NCBI GenBank assembly: GCA_963840725.1
Contig: CAWIZY010000019.1
Location: 1 to 64,000, forward strand
DNA: 64,000 bases
Source of the DNA: CAVWDU01 sp963840725
GTDB lineage: Bacteria > Pseudomonadota > Gammaproteobacteria > Pseudomonadales > Halieaceae
Direction of reading: 5' to 3'
The translations under genes and the position numbers were made by a program. This document shows, piece after piece, positions 30,006 to 39,555 of this stretch; the first letter of the stretch is position 1, and each line of letters starts with the position of its first letter. The notes under the pieces are model-generated. The model was not told the DNA's origin. It ran no database searches and worked only from the letters and a program-made list of their open reading frames with translations.

Positions 30006-30907
30006 GTCACCATTCACTTGGGTGAGTAGAGCCGCCCCTTGTAGCACACCGGTGTTACCCAAGGCCGCTCTGCGAAACATGATCGGGCGCATCTGTGAGT
30101 GGACGAGCGGCGTTACCAGACGCTCGAGCTTCTTCAATTCCGGATAGGTATCCGATACTGCGCCGCCCGCGAAAATGGTGCATTCGATATCCAACAGATT
30201 GTAGACGTGGCTGATGGCAGTAGCCAGATGCTGTGTTGCTTCTATCCACCGTGACACTTGCCCACGCTTCACCGTACGTTGTATGCGGCGATCACATCCT
30301 GGCCACGGAGCGGAGCGCTGAACCGCGGTATTGCTCGTCCCAGACGGGCAAGACCCTCACCGGATGAATACTGGCAAAGGCACCCGTGTCCACCGCAATA
30401 GCAAGGCGCGCCGTCAGGCACTACCCGTATGTGACCGAAGACATTGGCCGAGTCATGCTGGCCACGCCAAGACTCGCCGTTGAGTATCAGCCCGTGGCCG
30501 ATTCCGGTGCCGATGACGATGTACAATAGACTTCCGCACCCCATACCGCTGCCTAGCCGCGCTTCGGCGATGGTGCCGCAGTAGGCGTCCACCTCCACCA
30601 CAACCGGTCGCTGCAGTCTGGCTTCCAGCAGATCTCGGATCGGCACATCGCGCCAACCGATATTCTCGCCGACATTTACGTGTGCCGGTACGGTGATCGA
30701 CGACTGCCGCCAACCCTACACCCACGGCCTCGATGTCGCTGATATGCCGCCATCTGCTCCGCGACGTATTCGACAAAGGCATCGAACGGGTACCGGAAAA
30801 CCCCATTGCCGAACCGGAATCTGTACAGGTTCGCCGATAGTGCTCGTTTTGCAGAACAGGGCCGTACGAATGCTTGTGCCTCCTATATCGACCGCTAGCA
30901 CTGCCAT
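30006..30907 (-). CDS. ROK-family sugar kinase, frameshifted
   Basis: Sugar kinase/regulator-type protein of about 300 residues. It begins MAVLAVDIGGTSIRTALF (phosphate-1 motif). After two frame changes (near 30760 and 30650) come LLYIVIGTGIGHGLILNGES (phosphate-2) and CYCGGHGCLCQYSSG, the ROK zinc/consensus motif with Cys where Glu is usual (GCLE). The end is CTIFAGGAVSDTYPELKKLE...MFRRAALGNTGVLQGAALL. It would phosphorylate a hexose to feed the aldolase. No stop separates it from the aldolase in the frame seen. Confidence 0.75.
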
Positions 30908-30911
30908 GCGT

Positions 30912-31739
30912 CTAGCCCTCTCGCAATCCAGTCAACGCGATACCACGTACGAAGTTTCGCTGCAGTATCAGGAAGAGAAACACGAGCGGCAACGCCCCGT
31001 AGACCGCCACAGCCATGATCCGGTTATAGGAGACGGTCAATTCATTGGCGAACATGGCCATACCAAGCGGAAGCGTGCGCAGCACATCTTCGTTGACTGC
31101 CAGCAGCGGCCACAGATAGCTGTTCCAAACATAGACAAAGGTGAAGATGGCCACGGCGCTCAGCGCAGGCGTGCTCAATGGCCATATTACTCTGACAAAG
31201 ATCTGAACCTCACCTGCGCCGTCGATGCGCGCGCTTTCGATGAAGTCGCGTGGGATACCCAGCATGTATTGGCGCATGATGAAGATGCCAATGGCAGACA
31301 GTGCCGTAGGCAGGATAAGGCCATGATAGGTATTGACCCATCCCCAACCATGAACCTGCAGATAGAGGGGTACAGCGATGACCTCAAAGGGAATCATCAG
31401 CGTGGCCAGGACGAGTACGAACAGGACGTCACGCCCTGGATACTTGAACTGGGCAAAGCTGTAACCCGCCAAGGAACACAATACTAGCGAGATGGCCGTA
31501 CTGACAGAACATTGCAGCACCGAATTGAATAGGTATTTACCAAACGGTCGGGCGGTCAGAGCTGACGTGTAGTTCTCCCAGCGCAGCTCATCCGGCAGCC
31601 ACTGAATGGGCATCGTAAACACCTGATCAGGTGCTTTAAAGGAAGTACTCACCATCCAGATAACAGGGATCAGCGTTAGTACAGTGGCTAGCGCCAGTAA
31701 TGCGTAGATGATGGTGGCAGATAGGATTTTCCTGGTCAA
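30912..31739 (-). CDS. Sugar ABC transporter permease (MalG/UgpE type)
   Basis: 275-residue inner-membrane permease with six expected helices; the first is IYALLALATVLTLIPVIWMV. The EAA loop that contacts the ATPase reads ESARIDGAGEVQIFVRVIWP. It is intact. It overlaps the upstream permease stop closely and is followed 4 bp later by the ROK kinase, so transporter and catabolic genes form one operon. The cognate ATPase is absent; carbohydrate CUT1 systems often share one encoded elsewhere. Confidence 0.9.
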   Translation of the reverse strand: MTRKILSATIIYALLALATVLTLIPVIWMVSTSFKAPDQVFTMPIQWLPDELRWENYTSALTARPFGKYLFNSVLQCSVSTAISLVLCSLAGYSFAQFKYPGRDVLFVLVLATLMIPFEVIAVPLYLQVHGWGWVNTYHGLILPTALSAIGIFIMRQYMLGIPRDFIESARIDGAGEVQIFVRVIWPLSTPALSAVAIFTFVYVWNSYLWPLLAVNEDVLRTLPLGMAMFANELTVSYNRIMAVAVYGALPLVFLFLILQRNFVRGIALTGLREG

Positions 31740-31740
31740 G

Positions 31741-32623
31741 CTACTCGTCTCCCTGCAGAATTCGTAGCTGGATCAGGCTGAAGACCAGGATCAGAAGAAA
31801 ATACAGCATGGATATGGCTGTCGCATCTCCCATCTTCAGAAAGGCGAAAGCTGTCTTGTATATCAACAGCGGTACGATTTCTGTCGCAGTACCAGGACCG
31901 CCGCCGGTCATTACGTGTTGCAACGCGAAAGTACGGAAAGCCGTTGATGATGGATAGGACTACGACCAATACGATAGTCGGACGTAAAAGGGGCAAGATC
32001 ACGTGTCGGAGTCGCTGCACGGCATTGGCCCCGTCGATTGCGGCCGCTTCCTGATAGACCACGGGGACAGCCTGTAGGCCGGCAAGCAATAAAATCATGT
32101 AATAACTGGTCGCATGCCACCAGCTAGTAATGATCAAGGCCAGGTTTGCGTAACGTGAATCGGTCAGCCATGCGATTGCTTCGATTCCGAATGGGGCGAG
32201 TAACGCATTGACCGCGCCGTTCATATTAAAGAGCAGCTTCCAGACCAGAGTAACTGACAACAGAGGAAGAATGGTCGGGACAAAGAGAAGAGTGCGCCAT
32301 CCCGACGAAAAGATGGAAGCTTTGGAAAGCAGTAGCGCCAGACCTAATGACAAAAACCAGACGGGAACGACCGTGCCAAATACATAGATAATGCGTTACT
32401 CGTAGGGAATGCAGGAAGCTTCTGATCCGTCAACAGACGGCCATAGTTGGCAAGACCAATGAATTCGGGCGGGCTGAGTAAATCGTATTTGGTCAGGCTC
32501 AGGTAGAACGCGTTGAACATAGGGTAGATGCTGAACAGCACCAGATAGGCAGCCGCTGGGAGAGCGAACAGAAAGCCCCAGAGCGCAATGCGACGGTGGT
32601 AGCTATAGGTGGAACTTTGGCAT
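31741..32623 (-). CDS. Sugar ABC transporter permease (MalF/UgpA type), frameshifted
   Basis: Partner permease of about 294 residues. Start ATG 32623 (MPKF, then a frame change to YSYHRRIALWGFLFALPAAA). Then come YDLLSPPEFIGLANYGRLLT, the long periplasmic-loop motif; LLFVPTILPLLSVTLVWKLL; the EAA loop EAAAIDGANAVQRLRHVILP; and MTGGGPGTATEIVPLLIYKT. Frame changes occur near 32610, 32390 and 31930. It ends at 31741, just past the next permease start. Confidence 0.8.
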
Positions 32624-32649
32624 TTTGACCGTCTATGGCGAAAGGTGTG

Positions 32650-32682
32650 CCATGGGAGATGCCTTATCAGCATCTCCCATGG
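32650..32682 (-). terminator. Perfect 13-bp inverted repeat between binding-protein and permease genes
   Basis: CCATGGGAGATGC (32650-32662) and GCATCTCCCATGG (32670-32682) are exact inverted repeats with a 7-base loop, between the binding-protein stop (32726) and the permease start (32623). No T-run follows, so it is more likely an mRNA-stabilising or partial-attenuation hairpin that keeps binding protein in excess, as known from malE-malF. Confidence 0.7.
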
Positions 32683-32725
32683 AGAAGGAGATATGCTACG
32701 AACCTACAATTTGTCCGCTACGTCG

Positions 32726-34066
32726 CTACTGACCGCGTGCACTGTTAATGTCTTCAGCTGCTATGTCCAGAGCGCCCTGCACATCACCTGTCTGAACGAA
32801 GGTCTCGATAGCGTTCTTGATGGCCTCACCTTCCTCGCTGAAGGTTGACGAGCGCCATACGAACGCGCCGTTTTCATAGTCCTGAGCGCATCACATCCAG
32901 GTCCTCTATACTCACCGGCCTCGGCCGTGTCTAGCCAACCCTTGCGGCCGTTGATGTAGCCGGCCCGTGCCAGCATCTCGCCGGGCTCTGACAGCAGATA
33001 GTTCGAGGAAATGCCACGCCTCTGTCGGGTGCTCAGAACCGGCACTGACGGCAAGCGCATAGGTGTGAATGAAGGACTTCGGGTTGTCCGGATCAAGCTG
33101 CGGATGCGGGCAGACGAAGTAGTTCTCGTAGACTTCGGGCGAGTTCTCTCGCCACGCGGCCGTCGCCCACGGACCACCGATGACCATGGACTGCTTGCCT
33201 TCCATGAAGTCCTGGAAGGCGTAGACCGGATTCTCGGTAGCCATCGCCGGTCCGCCTATGCCTTCGTCTACCAGATACAACCATGTGTCTTCGAACATCT
33301 GCACACATTCCGGTGAATTGATGGCAGCCATGCCGTCCTCGCCGATGATCTCACAGCCATACTGGCGAGCGCCAGACCAGAACTGCTGTGCGTACCAGAA
33401 AAGATCCAGACCCCACACCCAGTTGAAGCCCATGCGCGTGACGTTGCCGTCCGCATCTCGTTGCTCCAACTGCTTGGCCAATTCAAAGAAATCATCCCAC
33501 GTGGCCGGGCAGGTCGCCGGATCGGTCGGGTCCAGCCCGATCTCCTCGAAGTGGGCTGCATTGCCGAAGACCACGAAGGTATTGAACTCGGCCGGCACGC
33601 CATAGACCTGACCGTCGAACGTCATACCCTCAAGGGCCGGTGCTTCAAAGATCTCGATGACGCCTTGCTGGTCATCCACGCCGAAGGCAGCAGGATCGAC
33701 GGCTGCGAGCAGCCCCTTCTCCTGATACTTCGGGAAGAGATAGTCCAGCAGATTGATGATGTCCGGTGGATCGCCTGCCGAAATGGCTGCAAGCAACTTG
33801 ACCTCATAGTCACCATGCGGATACTCGACCAGTTCGATCTTTGACACCGGGATTCTCAGCTTCATACTCGTCGATCTTCTCTTGCATCCATTCTGTGGCC
33901 ACGGTGTATGTATGGTGCCAGAATGTGATCGTGACTTCCTCGCCTTCTCGTCGGCCGCCGGTTGGGCGGCCGGTGCCTGTGCCACCGGGGCACATGCGCT
34001 CAGCACCAGTGATGCCACCAGCACACAGCCGAGGATCAGGGAAAATAACCGCGTACGCTTTACCAT
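32726..34066 (-). CDS. Sugar-binding lipoprotein (ABC transporter), frameshifted
   Basis: Extracellular solute-binding protein, family 1, about 447 residues. ATG 34066 is preceded by AAAGGAGACAAAACA. The signal peptide ends in a lipobox (VASLVLSACAP), followed by a Pro/Ala-rich linker. Typical binding-protein features: LLAAISAGDPPDIINL, YGVPAEFNTFVVFGNAAHFE and SMVIGGPWATAAW. Frame changes near 33955, 33850, 33005 and 32890. The end is EDINSARGQ at TAG 32726-32728. It delivers the sugar to the two permeases downstream. Confidence 0.85.
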
Positions 34067-34271
34067 TGTTTTGTCTCCTTTGTTGGTGAATCGGGGAAAC
34101 GCTGTTGTTAACCGAAAACCAGAATGCACGGAAGTTCGGGCCATTTCTGAAGTTGAGCGGCTACCTCCTTTCTCCGGACTGACTGGTAGCGCGGCATCGG
34201 TTACAAATCAATCAAGGCTACATGAAGAACGAAGGGAAGGAAGTTAGAGCAAGCCTGGCTGAAAAAGAAGC

Positions 34272-34301
34272 TTGACGTTGCAAGGTGAATGGACTTATAA
34301 T
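34272..34301 (+). promoter_or_regulatory. Strong sigma-70-type promoter before GntR gene
   Basis: TTGACG (34272-34277) and TATAAT (34296-34301) with an 18-bp spacer, reading toward the regulator. The next 35 bp are AT-rich. Confidence 0.6.
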
Positions 34302-34333
34302 CCTAGAATCCTAATATCCTATTAACCTATTAC
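34302..34333. promoter_or_regulatory. Phased CCTA repeats, possible operator
   Basis: CCTA occurs four times at roughly 8-10 bp steps just downstream of the -10 box (ATCCTAGAATCCTAATATCC, then TATTAACCTATTAC). Autoregulation by the adjacent GntR protein is a natural guess. The spacing is near one helical turn. No direct evidence. Confidence 0.35.
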
Positions 34334-34424
34334 AATAAGTTGTATCATGATAGGTCTAATGTCGTACATTGTCAAATGTCCTTGTGCAAGTGAATACTGG
34401 CAGAAGTCGTTGTCTGCCCAAACC

Positions 34425-35269
34425 ATGATGAACACACAATCCAATTTGCCCATCGACCGCAATAGCTTTGTCCCACTATACGTCCAGGTCAAGGAACATC
34501 TGCAACACCAAATTGAGCAGGGAGTCTGGCAGCCCGGCGAACAGATACCCAGCGAGACTGAGCTGTGCAACACCTATGACATCAGTCGCACAGTCATCCG
34601 GCGGGCGCTGCTAGAACTGCAACACGAAGGTCTGATCTTCAGTCAAAAAGGGGAAGGGCAGTTTTGTATCCGAGCCCAAGGTCCACGAAATCTTGGCGCA
34701 GAACCTGACCGGCTTTTACCACGATATGAAGGAGCAGGGACACGAGGTCTCCAATCGCATATTGCGTCTGGAGTCGAGTAAGGCTACAGACGTGGTGGCC
34801 CCGATTCTCGGACATCGATCAGAATGACCCACTCGTGCTGATCGAGCGCTTGCGTCTAGTGGATGGGAACGCCATCAACGTATCCATCAGCCACGTACCG
34901 CAGGCGCGCTGCCCGGAACTAATGGACGCGGATCTGACCGACACGTCACTCTATTCCTTTATCGAACGGGCATGCGGTCAACGCATTGTCCGAGGACAGC
35001 GAACAATCGAGGCGATTCTGCCCTCGCCACATATTGCGGAGTTGTTGGGCATTGGCGCGGAGATACCCGTTTTTCGCATCAACACTGTCTGTTATCTAGA
35101 GGACGGAACGCCCATCGAGTACTCAGGTGGCTATCACCGAAGCGACAGGACATTTTTCGAGGTTGCTCTCCTGCGTGAGACTGCGTCCGACTCCAGCGAT
35201 GTCACCCTCAATGCCAGTGACCTACCTCAAAGCTATAAGTTAACCACGGGACTACCTGATACTCTGTAA
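34425..35269 (+). CDS. GntR/UTRA transcription regulator, frameshifted
   Basis: About 280 residues. An N-terminal winged helix of the GntR family: NSFVPLYVQVKEHLQHQIEQ, GVWQPGEQIPSETELCNTYD, ISRTVIRRALLELQHEGLIF. Then a C-terminal UTRA effector domain: LIERLRLVDGNAINVSISHV, CPELMDADLTDTSLYSFIER and YSGGYHRSDRTFFEV. Frame changes near 34665, 34770 and 34830. UTRA domains bind phosphosugars or other small ligands. It is divergent from the sugar ABC/ROK/aldolase operon and so probably controls it. Starts at 34425 or 34428 are equally possible. Confidence 0.8.
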
Positions 35270-35609
35270 AGTAGCTCGGTGTCTAGGGCTTCAGTCCAGT
35301 TGAGCAAGCGAACTCTCTCACCGACCTGTCGGTCAACGAAGCCCTGGAACTACCGCGTTCGAGATTGGGAGTCATTCCACTGCGCCGCTGGTGATCCGAC
35401 CTATCACTCTCTTCTAGATCTGGCCAAGATGTACATTGCTTTGGCGCTGTGATGGAGTACTCGCCTGTGGCAGGACGCGCATGGAATAATCGGCATCCTC
35501 ACCCAACCGCCTGCTATGATATAGCCAACCTATCCCTTTGTGGCAGAATAGTGCGTGGATGGCGTGGATCTCGACGTTTCTCTGCGGCCACTACGAGAAC
35601 GGAGGAAAG
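35270..35609. other. Intergenic, nothing recognised
   Basis: About 340 bp between co-directional genes. No gene or repeat supported. GGAGGAAAG immediately before 35610 is the ribosome-binding site of the next gene. Confidence 0.4.
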
Positions 35610-37469
35610 ATGGATTCCCAACGCAGTACGCTGATCTCCGTTGGTGTTCTGTGGGTACTCCTTACTCTGGTGGGCTGTGCAGGACAACCACTGCAGCCGA
35701 CCCCAGCGCCACAAGCGGATTCGCAGAAGACGACGCCAGAATACGAGCCGGTACTGGTGACTTTGGACAGGTCCCAGCTATCCGTCACCTCCTTTAGCGA
35801 GTCCGTTGCACTGTATGGGCTGCAAGAGCTTGAAGTCCATTACGAAGTTGCTGTTGACAACCCGTTTGATCCAGCCGAAATCGATCTACGCGCCGTCTTC
35901 ACTGCGCAGGATGGCGATCAATCCATCGTTCCCGACTTCTGGTATCAGGATTTCGATCCTCAGACGCTACAACCGGTGGGCGAACCGAGCTGGAAGGTGC
36001 GATTCACACCTACGCAACCCGGCCCGTGGATCGCCTACCTCATGCTGGATGGCGATCATTTAAGCGAGACGGTCACCTTCGAGGTGACGCCTTCCGAAGC
36101 CAATGGCTTTGTGCGCATCGATCCACGCAACCCGCGCTACTTCGTCTACGATTCTGGTGTTCCCTATTTTCCCATCGGCCTCAACCTGGGCTGGTCGCGA
36201 GGTGACGTACTGGCCGACTACGAACGCTGGCTCGACCGGCTGAGCGAGAACGGCGGCAGTGTGGCCCGGGTGTGGATGGCCTCGTGGTCCTTCCTGATCG
36301 AGTGGGACGATACGGGTCTGGGTAACTACGACAAACGCATGCAGCAGGCCTGGCTGCTCGATCAGGTCTTTGGCATGGCCGAGGAACGGGGCGTCGCCAT
36401 CATGCTGGTACTGAACAACCACGGCGCGTTCAGCACAAGCGTAAACCCGGAATGGGAGGACAATCCGTACAACCTGGCTAACGGCGGTCCGCTGGTCTCT
36501 CCAGCAGGCTTTGTGTCCGACGAAACAGCGAAGGCGTACTTCAGGCAGCGTCTGCGCTATGTCGCCGCCGCGCTGGGCCTATTCCCCAGCCTCTTCGCCT
36601 GGGAGTGGTGGAACGAGGTCAACTGGACACCGATCCTGGACAGTGACCTGGCGCCCTGGATCGAGGAGATGTCGGCCGTCCTGGATGAGTACGATCCAAA
36701 CGATCACCTGACAACGAACAGCTACTCTGACGGCAGGCGCTCGGATATCTGGTCGCTGCCGGAGGTAGATTTTGCCCAGCAGCATGACTACGCCGGCCGA
36801 GATCCCGCCGATAACTATCCGCTAGACCGTGAGATACTCGCCAACCATGCCGGAGAAAAACCAGCGGTATTCGGCGAGTTGGGTTATTCGGCCGGTGACG
36901 ACTCCAACAACGCGGGTCTGGACTCGGTTCACCTGCACAATGGGCTGTGGGCTGCGCCATTTTCTGGCTATGCCAGCACGGCTATGTACTGGTGGTGGGA
37001 TGTGTTTGTGGACCCCATGGATCAGTGGGGGCAATTTGGCGCCATCGCCGAGTTCTTGCGGGATGAAGACCTCGCCGAGTTGACGCCGGGCCAGGCCACA
37101 CTCTCATCCGAAGGTGCCAGCGCCTTGACTCTGCAGAGCGACGATCGGGCGCTAGTCTGGATTCGGAGCGACGCCTATGACGTGGAGGCGGCGCGCGACG
37201 CCTTTACTGCCGCCGTAATCGACGCCATCAAGAGCAAGACGAAGCTCACGAACTGGACGTACGAGGCGCCGCTGCTCGAAGGCATGACCGTGACAGTCGA
37301 CGGCCTGGGCGATGGCGTGTACACCTTACGTTGGTTCAACCCGCAGAGCGCCGAATGGCTCGAGCCTGTGCCGATCGAGGTAAACAATGGTGAGGTCGTG
37401 ATGGCGATCACGCCGTTTTCTGCGGATTGGGCGGCCAAGATCGTGGCCCAGCCGGCCGCGGGGGAATAA
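35610..37469 (+). CDS. GH5-like glycoside hydrolase lipoprotein
   Basis: 619-residue intact lipoprotein. ATG 35610 with AGGAAAG upstream; signal and lipobox VLWVLLTLVGCAG. An N-terminal beta domain (about residues 45-160, LEVHYEVAVDNPFDPAEIDL...) resembles DUF5060, then a TIM barrel (about 165-470). Barrel landmarks: PIGLNLGW, VARVWMASWSF, FAWEWWNEVNWTP (general acid Glu after Asn) and KPAVFGELGYSA (nucleophile Glu). A C-terminal beta domain follows. Fold and motifs fit GH5-type beta-mannanase/glucanase-like enzymes that would release sugars at the cell surface for the nearby transporters. Exact specificity cannot be told. Confidence 0.8.
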   Translation: MDSQRSTLISVGVLWVLLTLVGCAGQPLQPTPAPQADSQKTTPEYEPVLVTLDRSQLSVTSFSESVALYGLQELEVHYEVAVDNPFDPAEIDLRAVFTAQDGDQSIVPDFWYQDFDPQTLQPVGEPSWKVRFTPTQPGPWIAYLMLDGDHLSETVTFEVTPSEANGFVRIDPRNPRYFVYDSGVPYFPIGLNLGWSRGDVLADYERWLDRLSENGGSVARVWMASWSFLIEWDDTGLGNYDKRMQQAWLLDQVFGMAEERGVAIMLVLNNHGAFSTSVNPEWEDNPYNLANGGPLVSPAGFVSDETAKAYFRQRLRYVAAALGLFPSLFAWEWWNEVNWTPILDSDLAPWIEEMSAVLDEYDPNDHLTTNSYSDGRRSDIWSLPEVDFAQQHDYAGRDPADNYPLDREILANHAGEKPAVFGELGYSAGDDSNNAGLDSVHLHNGLWAAPFSGYASTAMYWWWDVFVDPMDQWGQFGAIAEFLRDEDLAELTPGQATLSSEGASALTLQSDDRALVWIRSDAYDVEAARDAFTAAVIDAIKSKTKLTNWTYEAPLLEGMTVTVDGLGDGVYTLRWFNPQSAEWLEPVPIEVNNGEVVMAITPFSADWAAKIVAQPAAGE

Positions 37470-37505
37470 ACGGATCTACAGTCCGTAGTTTAGGGTAGCG
37501 AAACG

Positions 37506-38249
37506 ATGAATGCTGAGGTATCAGATACAATAGACGAACCACGATCAACCGCTGCCCAGATGGGTTTCTTTTCGGCGATTCTGACCGTGGCCGTTACAGT
37601 CGTCACGTTTGGCCTTGCGCTGACGGCCATCCCGATAGCGGGCGCTAACTGTCCCGGCGATTGTATCCAGTATCCGTATTTGGATACGGTGTCGCAATAC
37701 CCCAAAGACTATCTGTGGATGTTCCCCGCCACCGCCCTTGTGCTGCTCTACGTCGTCCTGGTGGCGTCGATCCACGCGACTGCGGCAGACAGAAAGAAGA
37801 TATTCAGCCAGATCGGACTCTCTTTCGCCATCGTTGCTGCTGTGATTTTGGCAAGCCTGTATTTCGTTCAGTTCTCGGTTGTGCCGGTCAGTCTGATGAA
37901 TGGAGAGACGGACGGCATATCGCTGCTCACGCAGTACAATCCGCATGGGGTGTTCATCGCGCTCGAGGAGTTGGGCTATCTTGTGATGAGCCTCTCTTTT
38001 CTCTTTCTTGCGCCGGTGTTTGCCAACCGAAGTCGCCTGGAATCCGCGATTCGGTGGGTCTTTCTCATTGGATTCGCGTTGGCCATTGTCTCTACCATAG
38101 GGATCCCGTCCATCTACGGGCTGGAGAGACTGGACCGTCTTGAGGTCGCGCTCATTTCGATTGATTGGCTGGTGCTGATCAGTAACGGTGTGCTGCTCGG
38201 TGTTGTCTTTGGCAGGCAACGGCGGAGTGGTACAGCGGTTGGCGCGTAG
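37506..38249 (+). CDS. Polytopic membrane protein, unknown
   Basis: 247 residues, 36 bp after the hydrolase gene. Six hydrophobic helices can be seen, e.g. FFSAILTVAVTVVTFGLALT, FPATALVLLYVVLVASIH, IGLSFAIVAAVILASLYFVQ and WVFLIGFALAIVSTIG. A short loop with two Cys (ANCPGDC) lies after the first helix. No family recognised and no transport or enzymatic motif seen. It ends at the first base of the 84-bp repeat region. Confidence 0.7.
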   Translation: MNAEVSDTIDEPRSTAAQMGFFSAILTVAVTVVTFGLALTAIPIAGANCPGDCIQYPYLDTVSQYPKDYLWMFPATALVLLYVVLVASIHATAADRKKIFSQIGLSFAIVAAVILASLYFVQFSVVPVSLMNGETDGISLLTQYNPHGVFIALEELGYLVMSLSFLFLAPVFANRSRLESAIRWVFLIGFALAIVSTIGIPSIYGLERLDRLEVALISIDWLVLISNGVLLGVVFGRQRRSGTAVGA

Positions 38250-38583
38250 CTCAGGTCGGAGACCTGAGATGGATGCTTTCGCCGGTCAGGTTTCGTGATC
38301 CAGACCGGTGTCACGTTGCAAACGTGACCTACGAGATTGGGACTGGCGTGAGATGCGTGCGTGCCACGGCCCGTTACCGTGAATCTGACCAGTGTCACGT
38401 TGCAAGCGTGACCTACGAGATTGGGACTGGCGTGAGATGCGTGCGTGCCACGGCCCGTCACTGTGAATCCGACCGGTGTCACGTTGCAAACGTGACCTAC
38501 GAGTTTGGGACTGGACTGAGATGCTTGCGTACCACGGCCCGTTATCGTGAATCCGACCGGTGTCACGTTGCAAACGTGACGTA
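38250..38583. repeat. 84-bp tandem repeat array 1 (four units)
   Basis: Four units with the palindromic core GTCACGTTGCAAACGTGAC starting at 38310, 38394, 38478 and 38562: exactly 84 bp apart. The core has 8-bp arms (GTCACGTT/AACGTGAC) and a GCA loop; the second copy reads GCAAGCGTGAC. Between cores: CTACGAGATTGGGACTGG, GAGATGCGTGCGTGCCACGG, CCCGTTACCGTGAATC. A leader, TAGCTCAGGTCGGAGACCTGAGATGG (38249-38274), carries another hairpin. The array lies between convergent genes (ends 38249 and 38695). Frames through it are open only because 84 is a multiple of 3. Confidence 0.9.
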
Positions 38584-38694
38584 CGAGATTAAGGCCAGCT
38601 CGACGTGTAACTCAGGCTTTCGGTATGGTGTTGTAGCTCTTACTGCCTATTGATTCGATTGTGAGCTGGTTTCCGCGGGATTGCCGGTCGTAGC

Positions 38695-39555
38695 TTACTT
38701 CTCTTCGTAGAGGGACATCCCCTCCAGCAGGCTGCGCTGCAAGATGACCAGAACGATCAAAGGAGGTATTGCGGAGAGTAACATGCCGGCCGACACATAG
38801 TGCCAGTTGACGGCGGCGTCCGTATCGACCAGTTGCTTCAATCCGATCTGTACCACGCGCGTGCGATCCGTATTGGCAATGATCAGGGGCCACAGATACT
38901 GGTTCCACATGTAGATGAACTCAATCAAGAAGAGGGCGGCAATGTTGGTGCGCGATATCGGCAGCACGATGGCCCAAAGGAATTGCAGCGGCCCAGCACC
39001 GTCGATGCGGGAGGCGTCGGCCAACGATGGTGGGATGGTCTGGTAAAGTTGGCGAAAGAGCAGGATACCGGTGGCGCTGGCGAAGAACGGAATCGTCAAC
39101 GCGTTGAAGGTGTTGATCCAACCCAATTGGTCGATGAGCTCGAACGTCGGCACGATACGAACTGGTAGCGGTAGCATATGCGTGATCAAGATCATCAAGA
39201 AAAAGAAGGTCTTGAAGCGGAAATCAAAATAGACAAAGGCGAAAGCGCCGATGATGCTGAGAATAATTTTGCCAAAGGCAACAGAGATGGCGATAAATGT
39301 TGTATTCAGCAGCAACCGCCCCATGTTCACCCGGTTCCAGGCAAAGGACATGTTCTCAAAGAACGACGACCCAGGGATGAGTTTGGGCGGAAATTGATAA
39401 TACTCGGCCGGTGTTTGTGTGCTGAGCAGGAAGGCGTAGAGCACCGGGAACATGATGACGATCACGGTGATGATCATCACCAGATGTGCCAGTACGGGCG
39501 AGAGCAAGTTCTTACGCAGACTGTGCCAACTGGAGGTAGTACTCTGAGCGCTCAT
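38695..39555 (-). CDS. Sugar ABC transporter permease 2 (UgpE type)
   Basis: 286 residues, intact, second carbohydrate transporter of the region. First helix LAHLVMIITVIVIMFPVLYA; periplasmic loop TPAEYYQFPPKLIPGSSFFE; EAA loop ADASRIDGAGPLQFLWAIVL; a helix MWNQYLWPLIIANTDRTRVV typical of CUT1 permeases. The start overlaps the upstream permease stop by ATGA. It ends about 110 bp from the tandem array. Confidence 0.9.
   Translation of the reverse strand: MSAQSTTSSWHSLRKNLLSPVLAHLVMIITVIVIMFPVLYAFLLSTQTPAEYYQFPPKLIPGSSFFENMSFAWNRVNMGRLLLNTTFIAISVAFGKIILSIIGAFAFVYFDFRFKTFFFLMILITHMLPLPVRIVPTFELIDQLGWINTFNALTIPFFASATGILLFRQLYQTIPPSLADASRIDGAGPLQFLWAIVLPISRTNIAALFLIEFIYMWNQYLWPLIIANTDRTRVVQIGLKQLVDTDAAVNWHYVSAGMLLSAIPPLIVLVILQRSLLEGMSLYEEK

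Noticed and set aside
38286..38573. Repetitive protein reading through the tandem array (28-residue periodicity, e.g. DTGRIHSNGPWHARIS)
   Set aside because: The periodicity follows from an 84-bp unit being divisible by 3. Frames are open on both strands at once, and there is no RBS or start conserved.
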